Shown piece by piece: positions 1 through 5,327 of a stretch of 12,319 nt of DNA. Under the pieces are notes generated by a model. That model was not told the origin of the DNA. It searched no databases and worked only from the letters and a program-made list of their open reading frames with translations. Location: NCBI GenBank assembly GCA_019417795.1, contig DXUR01000052.1:1-12319 (forward strand), in the 5' to 3' direction. A program made the translations under genes and the position numbers. Each line of letters begins with the position of its first letter. The first letter of the stretch is position 1. Origin of the DNA: Clostridiales bacterium. Its GTDB lineage: Bacteria; Bacillota_A; Clostridia; Oscillospirales; Oscillospiraceae.

Positions 1-612
1 CCAAAAGAGCTTGAACCCATAGAAAAGAATTTCACATGGAAAACCAATCCATAAAACGACTTGTGAATTGACATCCCAGAAGCTCAAAACAAACGCAATT
101 AGCGATACACCTCCTAATACCATATTGATTATGAGAGCGACTCTTTGAGTACATCTATCTTTTTGAGTGAAATACATAAGTGCTCCCCATGTGCAAATTA
201 CTAAGATAGTTAGTAATAAGTTTGAAAAGACGGGTGTGCCCTCAAAAGATATGCCTCCGACACTTATACTTGTCGCCGAAGCTACAAGTGCAATGATTGC
301 TGTGAAGTATTTTAGAAGAACAATCTTGTGATCTTTTTTCTGAAGTTCAGTGGCTATTCCAATAAGATTTTCTTCAGACTTCTTTTCAATATTTTCAGGA
401 GCAATCCGTTCTCCTGCAAAAAGCTCATTCAGTGTAATATTAAGTAACATACAAATATCATCAAACAATGCTGCGTCTGGTAAACATTTTCCGGTTTCCC
501 ATTTTGAAACAGCCTTGTTTGTTACTCCGAGCTTTTCAGCAAACTGCATTTGTGTCATATTGTGTTCTTTTCTGCATTGTGCAATAAATTCTCCAATTTT
601 GTTTTGATCCAT
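1..612 (-). CDS. XRE-family regulator with C-terminal membrane segments (partial)
   Basis: The frame is open from an ATG at 612 to the window edge (204 codons, no stop), so the C-terminus is missing. The start has a good ribosome site (AAAGGAG, 7 nt upstream). Residues 1-65 form an XRE/Cro-type helix-turn-helix: MDQNKIGEFIAQCRKEHNMT, then the recognition region around VTNKAVSKWETGKCLP. After a short charged linker, hydrophobic stretches near residues 100-115, 127-142, 158-175 and 182-195 look like membrane helices. The protein is therefore probably a membrane-tethered transcription regulator, a common design in Clostridia; ligand and targets are unknown. The gene is clearly more AT-rich than the conjugation genes. 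An array of repeats directly upstream suggests autoregulation (inference). Confidence 0.85.
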   Translation of the reverse strand, partial: MDQNKIGEFIAQCRKEHNMTQMQFAEKLGVTNKAVSKWETGKCLPDAALFDDICMLLNITLNELFAGERIAPENIEKKSEENLIGIATELQKKDHKIVLLKYFTAIIALVASATSISVGGISFEGTPVFSNLLLTILVICTWGALMYFTQKDRCTQRVALIINMVLGGVSLIAFVLSFWDVNSQVVLWIGFPCEILFYGFKLFW

Positions 613-634
613 TTTGTATCTCCTTTCTATAGAA

Positions 635-640
635 ATCATA
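635..640 (-). promoter_or_regulatory. Candidate -10 box for the XRE/membrane gene
   Basis: TATGAT on the minus strand lies about 23 nt upstream of the ATG at 612. No convincing -35 hexamer is present at the usual spacing. Repeat unit 639-659 overlaps this box and the upstream promoter region, so a protein bound there would block it. This is inference from position only. Confidence 0.35.
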
Positions 641-712
641 GCGTTTTTGTAAGTAGAATGAAACCAACCACAGGTAGAATTAGCGTTTTTACAGGTAGAA
701 TTGCAATTCTAC
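639..712. repeat. Three tandem 21-bp repeats plus a palindrome, candidate operator array
   Basis: GTAGAAT occurs at 653-659, 674-680 and 695-701, exactly 21 bp apart (two helical turns). Read on the minus strand, each 21-bp unit begins ATTCTAC. The outer units (681-701 and 639-659) agree at 18 of 21 positions and share AAAAACGCTA; the middle unit (660-680) shares mainly the 7-bp core. The third core is the left arm of a perfect 18-bp palindrome, GTAGAATTGCAATTCTAC (695-712). Same-face half sites next to a symmetric site upstream of an XRE gene suggest a cooperative operator. A further GTAGAAT lies at 940-946. Confidence 0.6.
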
Positions 713-917
713 TTGATATTTCGGCTTTTTTGCCGCTTGTCGGAGGGCTTCTCTGCGTCCTTTGGCACAAAACAAACGAGTGCAATTTTTACAGCGTCAG
801 AGATTATAGTCCATATCATACCGCCATCCATATTATAATTCGTTCTCTTGAGGAATACAATTATCTCGGCTCTATAAGGTGCAATAAAATACTACCTAAA
901 CATAAAAATGTGTTTCG
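713..917. other. Intergenic stretch with no supported gene
   Basis: Between the repeat array and the promoter of the 961 gene I see no reading frame with a ribosome site and no clear RNA structure. A minus-strand frame ending at the TAG at about 714-716 reads VPKDAEKPSDKRQKSRNIK. It faintly recalls the C-terminal tail of some ICE serine recombinases and might be a gene remnant, but this is too weak to annotate. Confidence 0.4.
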
Positions 918-946
918 TTCTCATAATTACACCTGAAATGTAGAAT
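918..946 (+). promoter_or_regulatory. Candidate promoter of the 961 XRE gene
   Basis: TTCTCA (918-923) and TAGAAT (941-946) are separated by 17 nt and lie just upstream of the ribosome site GGGGGTG and the ATG at 961. The -10 overlaps another GTAGAAT (940-946), the core of the 653-701 repeats, so both XRE genes could share control. That overlap may also be chance, since TAGAAT is a common -10. Confidence 0.4.
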
Positions 947-960
947 AATATGGGGGTGAT

Positions 961-1323
961 ATGAGAATGTACCAAGACACCAGACGGCTTGATTTCCACG
1001 CATTAGGCCGGGAGATCAAGCGCAAGAGAGAGGCGAAAGGCTGGACGCAGGAATACCTTGCACAGCTCGTAGACCGTACCCCTCGTTCTATCATGTATTT
1101 TGAGAACCGGGGACAACACCCGAGCCTGAACACCTTTTACCAAATCGTCACCCTGTTGGACATTTCCGTAGACCAGTTTTTCTATCCTGACAGGCAGAAC
1201 GGCGAAAGCGACTGCCGCCAGCATATTGACAGATTGCTCAATACAATGGACGAAAAGGAATTGACGGTCATGGAGGCCACAGCAGAGGGACTACAAAAAG
1301 CCAGAGAAACGGAGGTCAAGTAA
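961..1323 (+). CDS. XRE-family helix-turn-helix regulator of the ICE
   Basis: A 120-residue cytoplasmic protein. Residues about 13-68 are a typical XRE DNA-binding domain: LGREIKRKREAKGWTQEYLA, then RTPRSIMYFENRGQHPSLNT and DISVDQFFYP. The C-terminal part, with DEKELTVMEATAEGL, is a short helical tail like that of small regulators placed next to the mobilisation genes of Tn1549-type ICEs. It probably controls element genes, but no target is proven. The ATG at 961 is only 4 nt from the GGGGG ribosome site; the ATG at 967 (MYQDTRRLD) is 10 nt away and equally possible. It is the only complete plus-strand gene and converges on the relaxase gene. Confidence 0.88.
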   Translation: MRMYQDTRRLDFHALGREIKRKREAKGWTQEYLAQLVDRTPRSIMYFENRGQHPSLNTFYQIVTLLDISVDQFFYPDRQNGESDCRQHIDRLLNTMDEKELTVMEATAEGLQKARETEVK

Positions 1324-1379
1324 AGAGGGCCTTCGTTTTTCTTGTCTTTGCAGGCTTTTCAGGGCTGCCGCTAAATGGC

Positions 1380-1453
1380 AAGCAATGCTTCTGTGGCCAC
1401 AGAAGCTATTTTCACAAGCCCGGCCTTGCGGCCCGTCTGTGAAAATTTGCTTG
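1380..1453. repeat. Branched inverted-repeat structure, candidate oriT-like or ssDNA signal
   Basis: The right strand TGTGAAAATTTGCTTG (1438-1453) is complementary to two left blocks, CAAGCAA (1380-1386) and ATTTTCACA (1408-1416). These are separated by a perfect 20-bp palindrome, GCTTCTGTGGCCACAGAAGC (1387-1406). The loop (1417-1437) holds CGGCC-TTGC-GGCC. Folded as a single strand this is a three-way junction with a 16-bp composite stem, a 10-bp hairpin and a small inner hairpin. It lies in the noncoding gap between the convergent XRE and relaxase genes and has no U-tract, so an ordinary terminator is unlikely. Its position beside a relaxase gene makes an origin of transfer or lagging-strand origin possible (inference). 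Confidence 0.6.
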
Positions 1454-1470
1454 TTGGGGAGCCTCCCCAA
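1454..1470. repeat. 17-bp perfect hairpin
   Basis: TTGGGGAG-C-CTCCCCAA, with 8-bp arms around one base, abuts the branched structure at 1380-1453 and precedes the dispersed palindrome at 1479-1501. It has no following T-run on either strand. It probably belongs to the same functional region. Confidence 0.7.
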
Positions 1471-1478
1471 ACCCGGCG

Positions 1479-1501
1479 CTTCGGGCCAAGTTGGCCCGAA
1501 G
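1479..1501. repeat. Dispersed palindrome, copy 1
   Basis: Perfect 11-bp arms around a central G: core TCGGGCCAA-G-TTGGCCCGA with outer CT/AG. It lies 36 bp past the relaxase stop codon, at the end of the inverted-repeat cluster. It is the leftmost of ten copies. Confidence 0.95.
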
Positions 1502-1537
1502 TGTCAGCGTCGCTTTGCTCCTTATGCGTCACAGTCC

Positions 1538-2941
1538 CTAACGCTCCTGTTCCTTCTTTCTGCCCGGCTCCGAGTAGCCCAGCAGATAGTCAATGTTGGC
1601 CTTGATGGTCGTGACCTCCTGCATATCCGCCTTGGTTTTGCGGTACTCGGCGTAGAGCTTCTTTTTCTGTTCCGAGAGCTTGCGGCCTTCCTCTTTGAGC
1701 GTGTCCATCTTGGGGAGCTTGGCCCCGCCGAGGATGGCTTTGAAGTCGGCACAGGCCGCCCGGTAAAGTTCAATATCCGCCTCATGCTCCGCAAGAAATT
1801 TTCTGCTGTACTTGCTGGCCTTGTACTTCTCAAAGACAGGTCGGGATTTAGCATACTGCACCGTTGCCGCCTTCAATTCCATGTTGGTATGGAGGGCGAC
1901 TTCGGTGCTTTTGATTTGGTCGGACAGCTTGTGAAAACGCTCTGTTGCCGCCGTGGCCTTCTGCTCCAACTGCTCATAGTCCGTCAGGCCGTTGTCCTGC
2001 AAGTAAGCAAGGGCGGCGGCCATCTGTTTGAGATTGAACACCTTGGCCCAACGCTCATATCCGGGGCCTTTCCCTTGGAGCCGGGATTGAATGTCAATAG
2101 CCAGACTGACCTTCTGGCGGGGCTGTCCGGGCCGTTGACGGGAGCCGGATATAGCGGCCCGTATATCCGCTTCACCGTAGCCGTCCCCGAGGGTATCAGA
2201 GCGTAGGCGGGTAAACCGCTCCTGACCGGGAGCCCGAAAGCTGACCGCTCCCCGACGCTGCTTGACCTCATAGCCTGCCTGCTCCATCAGAGAGAGAAAT
2301 TCCGGAAAGTCGGCGGGCCTCTTGGCAAGGGCGGTATCAATGACGGCCCGCAGCCTGTCCTGATAGGTCAACGGCCTTTTCCGTCCGGCCAGCCATTCCC
2401 CGTAATTCCGAAACTTGCCCTTGCTTCGGGGCTTGGGATTTTCCACGATAGACAATCCGTTTTCCAGGCACAGGCGGTCAGAGAGCCGCCGCAGGGCAAA
2501 GGACGAGCCCCAAAAGTTGCGGAATTTCCGGGTACAGTCAAGGGTCGTGGAATTGTAGTAGATGTGCGAGTGAATATGCTCCTTGTCCGTGTGGGTCGTG
2601 ACGATGAAGGCATGACGGCCCTTCGTCCAGCGCATAGCCAGCTCATAGCTTACCCGGTTTGCTTCTTCCGGGGTGATCTCTCCGGGATAGAAGGACTGAC
2701 GGATCTGATAACACAGCACATCTTCGCCTTGCTTTTGCTCCCGGCCCGTCATGGCCTTGTAGCTGGCCTTTGCCAAAAGGAACTCGGCGGCCACCGTGGC
2801 TGGATCGCACTCATAGGAAGATATGTATCTTCCGCTTTCTGTCTTTTTAGGATTTTTCCCATAGTCCAGGCAATCCCGGATGGCCTCGGCTATGCTTTCT
2901 CTCTCGTTGGCGTGGCGTTGCAGTAAGGTGGTTGTTGCCAG
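1538..2941 (-). CDS. MOBP-type conjugative relaxase
   Basis: This nuclease would nick the element at oriT and lead the strand into the channel. The protein has 467 residues. The N-terminal domain carries the metal-binding motif HTDKEHIHSHIYYN (residues 117-130), followed by TLDCTRKFRNFW and RRLSDRLCLENGLSIV, typical of Tn1549-type relaxases. The C-terminal third (about 300-467) is charged and helical. The conserved N-terminus, starting ATTTLLQRHANERESIAEAI and reaching SYECDPATVAAEF at about residue 50, continues in frame to 2941. The only plausible start is CTG (2939-2941), with GGGAGGG 8 nt upstream; an in-frame stop lies at 2957-2959 and there is no ATG, GTG or TTG between. Starting at the GTG at 2794 would lose 49 conserved residues. 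The stop is TAG at 1538. Confidence 0.9.
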   Translation of the reverse strand: MATTTLLQRHANERESIAEAIRDCLDYGKNPKKTESGRYISSYECDPATVAAEFLLAKASYKAMTGREQKQGEDVLCYQIRQSFYPGEITPEEANRVSYELAMRWTKGRHAFIVTTHTDKEHIHSHIYYNSTTLDCTRKFRNFWGSSFALRRLSDRLCLENGLSIVENPKPRSKGKFRNYGEWLAGRKRPLTYQDRLRAVIDTALAKRPADFPEFLSLMEQAGYEVKQRRGAVSFRAPGQERFTRLRSDTLGDGYGEADIRAAISGSRQRPGQPRQKVSLAIDIQSRLQGKGPGYERWAKVFNLKQMAAALAYLQDNGLTDYEQLEQKATAATERFHKLSDQIKSTEVALHTNMELKAATVQYAKSRPVFEKYKASKYSRKFLAEHEADIELYRAACADFKAILGGAKLPKMDTLKEEGRKLSEQKKKLYAEYRKTKADMQEVTTIKANIDYLLGYSEPGRKKEQER

Positions 2942-2965
2942 AGAAAATCCCTCCCTTCATAAAGA

Positions 2966-2989
2966 GCGGCGGCTCCACCGAGCCGCCGT
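2966..2989. repeat. GC-rich hairpin in the relaxase leader
   Basis: GGCGGCTC (2968-2975) and GAGCCGCC (2980-2987) form an 8-bp stem with a 4-nt loop, extended by one more pair outside. On the minus strand it is followed by GCTCTTTATG, a poor T-run, so it is at best a weak terminator. It sits between CD1845 and the relaxase ribosome site and may damp relaxase expression or protect the mRNA (inference). Confidence 0.55.
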
Positions 2990-3001
2990 CAGTTTGTTTT
3001 A

Positions 3002-3024
3002 CTTCGGGCCAAGTTGGCCCGAGG
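3002..3024. repeat. Dispersed palindrome, copy 2
   Basis: Core TCGGGCCAA-G-TTGGCCCGA, outer arms CT and GG (one non-complementary pair). It begins 3 bp past the stop codon of the CD1845 gene (3028-3030) and precedes the relaxase leader. Confidence 0.95.
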
Positions 3025-3027
3025 TTG

Positions 3028-3318
3028 TCAGCTTGTGATAAACTGGCGCAAAGAAAGGTTCAGACTGTCCAGCCCCGTGATAACAACTCCGGCCACCGCC
3101 TGCAAGCCATAGGGGGAAAGCAGGAACGCAATCACCAGATAAATGACACCGCCCACCGGGTAGCTGATGAAGAACAGCCCCACGCCCAGTAGCGCCATAA
3201 TGACCGAGGCCGCTGTCAGGAAGAAGGAGGACAAGGAGAACAGGAACAGCAGGACAGCCACAAGGACTGTCAGAAACAGGATAAGCGGTGCGGTGATCAG
3301 TTTAAGTATCAGTCTCAT
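3028..3318 (-). CDS. CD1845-family ICE membrane protein
   Basis: A 96-residue, very hydrophobic protein, MRLILKLITAPLILFLTVLV onward, with about three membrane helices (residues 8-35, 36-55, 57-75). The ending matches the CD1845 family of Tn1549-like elements, where PxGLxxxA follows the last helix (here SPYGLQAVAG). The function is not known; the gene regularly sits directly upstream of the relaxase. The ATG at 3318 has an AAAGGGG ribosome site 8 nt upstream. The upstream terminator at 3449-3490 separates it from mobC, so it probably begins its own transcript. Confidence 0.82.
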   Translation of the reverse strand: MRLILKLITAPLILFLTVLVAVLLFLFSLSSFFLTAASVIMALLGVGLFFISYPVGGVIYLVIAFLLSPYGLQAVAGVVITGLDSLNLSLRQFITS

Positions 3319-3414
3319 AGGTTCAACCCCTTTCTATCATCTTTCTACCTATATTTTACCATGCGGGCGTAGGGGCAACAATGTTGTAGACGGTTAGTAA
3401 ATCTTGTCCCGGAG

Positions 3415-3437
3415 CCTCGGGCCAACATGGCCCGAAG
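3415..3437. repeat. Dispersed palindrome, copy 3 (diverged centre)
   Basis: CCTCGGGCCAA-C-ATGGCCCGAAG: the innermost pair is A/A instead of A/T, the only copy with a damaged centre. It lies between the mobC terminator and the CD1845 gene, about 100 bp upstream of the latter. Confidence 0.9.
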
Positions 3438-3448
3438 CCGCCAGAAAC

Positions 3449-3490
3449 AAAAAAGAGGCGGGGCGCAGACCACAAAGGCCCGCACCCCGC
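3449..3490 (-). terminator. Rho-independent terminator after mobC
   Basis: On the minus strand GCGGGGTGC (3482-3490) pairs with GCGCCCCGC (3458-3466), a 9-bp stem with one T-G pair, followed by CTCTTTTTTG (T-run at 3449-3454). It starts 5 nt past the mobC stop codon, so it ends the 4619-3495 unit. Confidence 0.8.
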
Positions 3491-3494
3491 AAAG

Positions 3495-3839
3495 TTATTT
3501 CTCCACCAGCGTAGACAGCTCCATGAGCACCTCGGACACCCGGCCCCAGAGCTTTTCATAGTCCCGCTGGAGCCCGGCGATCTCCTCCGGGTACACGCCG
3601 AAGGTATTGGCATGGACGGCCACCTGATTGAGATTGTTGGCACACCGCCGCTGTAAGGACACCAGTTCCTTGACCGGGGCAAGGTCTACATGGAGGATAT
3701 AGCCGTTCAGGGCCATTTTCCGCATATAGGCCCCGGCGTTGGTAATGCCCGCTTCGGCCATGCGCCGCTGTATCTGGGCCAGCTCGTCCGCCGTGACCAT
3801 CACATGAAGGTGCCTGTCTCGCTTGCGCCGGGCCGTCAG
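3495..3839 (-). CDS. mobC: MobC-like mobilisation accessory protein
   Basis: MobC-type proteins bind near oriT and help the relaxase assemble the relaxosome. The region ITNAGAYMRKMALNGYI and the LQRRCANNLNQVAVHANT segment are typical of the MobC family (PF05713), followed by a helical C-terminus. The conserved basic N-terminus TARRKRDRHLHVMVTADEL reads in frame back to a CTG at 3839, which overlaps the TGA of the upstream gene (CTGA), with GGGAGG 4 nt ahead. This suggests translational coupling. The GTG at 3803 and ATG at 3800 have no ribosome site and would drop the basic segment. With the CTG start the length is 114 residues; an ACG start one codon downstream is also possible. The relaxase is two genes away, past a terminator. 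Confidence 0.82.
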   Translation of the reverse strand: MTARRKRDRHLHVMVTADELAQIQRRMAEAGITNAGAYMRKMALNGYILHVDLAPVKELVSLQRRCANNLNQVAVHANTFGVYPEEIAGLQRDYEKLWGRVSEVLMELSTLVEK

Positions 3840-4021
3840 CGTTCCTCCCGCTCCCGGCTCCGCTTGTGGGCGGGCGGCTCCTTCACTCTGTCCAGCTCCT
3901 TTTTCTCCGGCCCTTTGGGGAGCGGCGAGGGCGGCAAGTTGTTCAAAATGCCGTCCAGCATATTGTCGTTCTGTTCCTCGGAAAGCTCGGCGGTATGCAG
4001 GTGGTTGTCTCTCTCGTTCAT
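3836..4021 (-). CDS. Small hydrophilic ICE protein, unknown function
   Basis: A 61-residue charged protein, MNERDNHLHTAELSEEQNDN onward, with a proline-rich middle (NNLPPSPLPKGP) and a basic end (HKRSREREER). No domain is recognised. The ATG at 4021 was chosen because AAGGAGG lies 6 nt upstream; the ATG at 4045 overlaps the previous gene and has no such site. That ribosome site overlaps the preceding stop codon, and its own TGA overlaps the CTG start of mobC, so the three genes are tightly coupled. It may be a mobilisation accessory factor, by position only. Confidence 0.7.
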   Translation of the reverse strand: MNERDNHLHTAELSEEQNDNMLDGILNNLPPSPLPKGPEKKELDRVKEPPAHKRSREREER

Positions 4022-4031
4022 AGCATCCTCC

Positions 4032-4619
4032 TTATCTGTCCTCATGGGACTTGTTGTGTTTGATCTTGTCGGGCTCCTTGGGGGCCTCCGATCTGTGGGC
4101 CGCCTCCTTGAGCTGGGCCGTGATGGAAGGCCGGGCCGCCCGGTCAGGATTGCCGGGAGCTGGGCGCAGCTCGTAATCTTCCATCTGTTTCTCCGTCAGG
4201 GGCTTCAAATAGGCCAGCTCTCCCCACGCCCGTATCGTGCCGCCCTCCACCATGCGCCGCTCGTCAAAGTTGATGATCTCCACGGGAGCGTTGCCGGGCG
4301 GCTTCGGGAAGGTGCCGAGGTCAACAGGCCGCTGGGTGGAATAGTAGCGGTAATACGCCGCAGGCTCCCGGCCACCTGTGCGCTCCTGCACCTGAAACAG
4401 CTCCTTGTAATCGTCAATGCGCTTGGCGAAGTCCTTTTCCGCTGTCTGACCGTTGCTGTGGTAGTGACCCCAATAGTAGTCCCTCTGGCCGTTCTCCGTT
4501 TCGGTAAACTGCCATGTGACAAAGGGGCTGGGGGCCGCCTCGTCATAGCCCAGGGCAAAGCCCCGGCCATTGTCGAAGGTGACGGACTTCAAAATCTCAT
4601 AGCCTTGGTTGATCTCTAT
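4032..4619 (-). CDS. ICE accessory protein of unknown function, apparent ATA start
   Basis: About 195 residues, cytoplasmic, with no membrane segments. The N-terminal part EINQGYEILKSVTFDNGRGF, then APSPFVTWQFTE and DYYWGHYHSNGQTAEKDFAK, resembles a small conserved domain common in clostridial ICE proteins whose name I cannot give with confidence. The C-terminus is charged and probably disordered. The homologous start coincides with ATA (4617-4619), 7 nt after a strong AAAGGAGG site. Upstream in frame there is only a TTG (4700) without a ribosome site, and that version would translate palindrome copy 4 as LRAKLAR. Either ATA is used or the ATG was lost by one base change. It is the first gene of a three-gene unit ending with mobC. 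Confidence 0.65.
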   Translation of the reverse strand: MEINQGYEILKSVTFDNGRGFALGYDEAAPSPFVTWQFTETENGQRDYYWGHYHSNGQTAEKDFAKRIDDYKELFQVQERTGGREPAAYYRYYSTQRPVDLGTFPKPPGNAPVEIINFDERRMVEGGTIRAWGELAYLKPLTEKQMEDYELRPAPGNPDRAARPSITAQLKEAAHRSEAPKEPDKIKHNKSHEDR

Positions 4620-4638
4620 GTGGTTTCCTCCTTTCCAG

Positions 4639-4661
4639 CCTCGGGCCAATTTGGCCCGAAG
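4639..4661. repeat. Dispersed palindrome, copy 4
   Basis: Core TCGGGCCAA-T-TTGGCCCGA with outer CC and AG. It lies directly ahead of the AAAGGAGG ribosome site of the 4619 gene, inside its leader. Confidence 0.95.
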
Positions 4662-4716
4662 GGATGAAATGTTACGAAATACCCGCTCAAACCGGGGCAA
4701 AAGGTATTAGGGTATT

Positions 4717-4737
4717 CCCGCCCGGAAAACAGGCGGG
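4717..4737. repeat. Secondary hairpin beside the terminator
   Basis: CCCGCC (4717-4722) and GGCGGG (4732-4737) form a 6-bp stem with a 9-nt loop, directly next to the stronger hairpin at 4739-4763. It may reinforce termination; it has no T-run of its own. Confidence 0.45.
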
Positions 4738-4738
4738 G

Positions 4739-4763
4739 AAAAGCCCGATATTCCGGGCTTTTT
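4739..4763 (-). terminator. Strong terminator after the mating-channel operon
   Basis: AAAAGCCCG (4739-4747), 6-nt loop, CGGGCTTTT (4754-4762): a 9-bp stem flanked by A and T runs, so it could act in both directions. On the minus strand it lies 23 nt past the stop of the cysteine-rich VLP gene and closes the long operon. Confidence 0.8.
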
Positions 4764-4785
4764 CTCCGGGCAAATCGTAACAGAC

Positions 4786-5148
4786 CTACCCGGCTCCCCT
4801 CCGCTTTTTCCTCATGCGCTCCCGGCTCCTTCTGCGGTTCCCCTCAACCTTGCAGGCGTCGGAACAATAGGCTTGCCTCCCCTCCGGGAGAAAGGACCGC
4901 CCACAGACGGCGCACAGCCGGGTATCCGGGGCCAGGCCATCCTCGCAGATGGAGGCCATCAGCACCGGGTCAAGGGGAAGAACGGCCTCCCGGAAGTAGC
5001 GGCAGTAGGCCCCCGTCCACCACTTGCCCAGCATATAGCACTCACAGTCCAGCGGCAGGCAGCCATACTCCCGGTCATAGTTGGCGCACATCTCCGTGAC
5101 CAGTTTGCGGATACCTTTTCGCTCGTCACGGGACAGCTCCCGACACAT
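4786..5148 (-). CDS. Cysteine-rich VLP domain protein
   Basis: A 120-residue cytoplasmic protein. Residues 1-65 match the Cys_rich_VLP family (PF14194) of conjugative elements: RKLVTEMCANYDREYGCLPL, then CECYMLG, AYCRYF and EAVLPLDP. A second cysteine cluster, CAVCGRSFLPEGRQAYCSDAC, is a CX2C...CX3C zinc-ribbon-like motif, followed by a strongly basic tail (RRRSRERMRKKRR), which suggests metal binding and nucleic-acid contact (inference). The role in transfer is unknown. The ATG at 5148 overlaps the stop codon of the preceding small gene (TGATG), so translation is probably coupled. It is the last gene of the operon before the terminator. Confidence 0.82.
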   Translation of the reverse strand: MCRELSRDERKGIRKLVTEMCANYDREYGCLPLDCECYMLGKWWTGAYCRYFREAVLPLDPVLMASICEDGLAPDTRLCAVCGRSFLPEGRQAYCSDACKVEGNRRRSRERMRKKRRGAG

Positions 5149-5327
5149 CAGGACTTCGGGCCAACTTGGCCCGAAGCAGGAGCCGCAGGACGCAGCCGTT
5201 TCAGGCAACGCAGCTTTTTGCTCCTGCACTCCTTGAAATAACGGCACCCGGCACAGCGGTCAGGGCTGCCGCCCGGGCGGGGGACTTCCTTCATCATTCT
5301 TTCATAGGGGCTGCTGGTAAAGTTCAT
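5148..5327 (-). CDS. Small four-cysteine protein ending in the palindrome-encoded SGQVGPKS
   Basis: A 59-residue frame, MNFTSSPYERMMKEVPRPGG onward. Its ATG overlaps the TGA of the DUF4366 gene (ATGA) and its TGA overlaps the next ATG (TGATG). Such perfect packing argues strongly that it is a real gene. Cysteines at about 25, 28, 34 and 41 (DRCAGCRYFKECRSKKLRC) form CX2CX5CX6C, a possible zinc-binding knuckle in a basic context. The C-terminus SGQVGPKS is encoded by palindrome copy 5, so the repeat forms the end of the protein. The family is not recognised; the position beside another cysteine-rich gene suggests a related job. Confidence 0.72.
   Translation of the reverse strand: MNFTSSPYERMMKEVPRPGGSPDRCAGCRYFKECRSKKLRCLKRLRPAAPASGQVGPKS
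5154..5176. repeat. Dispersed palindrome, copy 5 (in coding sequence)
   Basis: Perfect 11-bp arms around C. It lies inside the last codons of the 59-residue gene (SGQVGPK frame), 3 nt before its stop codon and 6 nt upstream of the next ATG. Confidence 0.95.

Noticed and set aside
714..840. Minus-strand frame ending VPKDAEKPSDKRQKSRNIK, possible recombinase C-terminal remnant
   Set aside because: There is only a short, vague resemblance to serine recombinase tails, and no upstream homology or start.
550..936. Plus-strand frame of 128 residues
   Set aside because: It overlaps the 5' part of the XRE gene in antisense, has no ribosome site, and runs through the 21-bp repeats. The product resembles nothing I recognise.
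1385..2206. Long plus-strand frame opposite the relaxase
   Set aside because: It is a shadow of the GC-rich relaxase gene, with no ribosome site. The same holds for the long plus-strand frames at 3690-4667, 5865-7112, 7254-8096 and 9145-10521.
2849..2960. Out-of-frame ATG at 2960, possible leader peptide before the relaxase
   Set aside because: It reads a 37-residue low-interest peptide, has no ribosome site and overlaps the relaxase ribosome site.
3372..3390. Short palindrome CAACAATGTTG in the gap upstream of CD1845, alternative oriT
   Set aside because: Only 5-bp arms and no other supporting structure. It remains possible but is much weaker than the 1380-1501 cluster.
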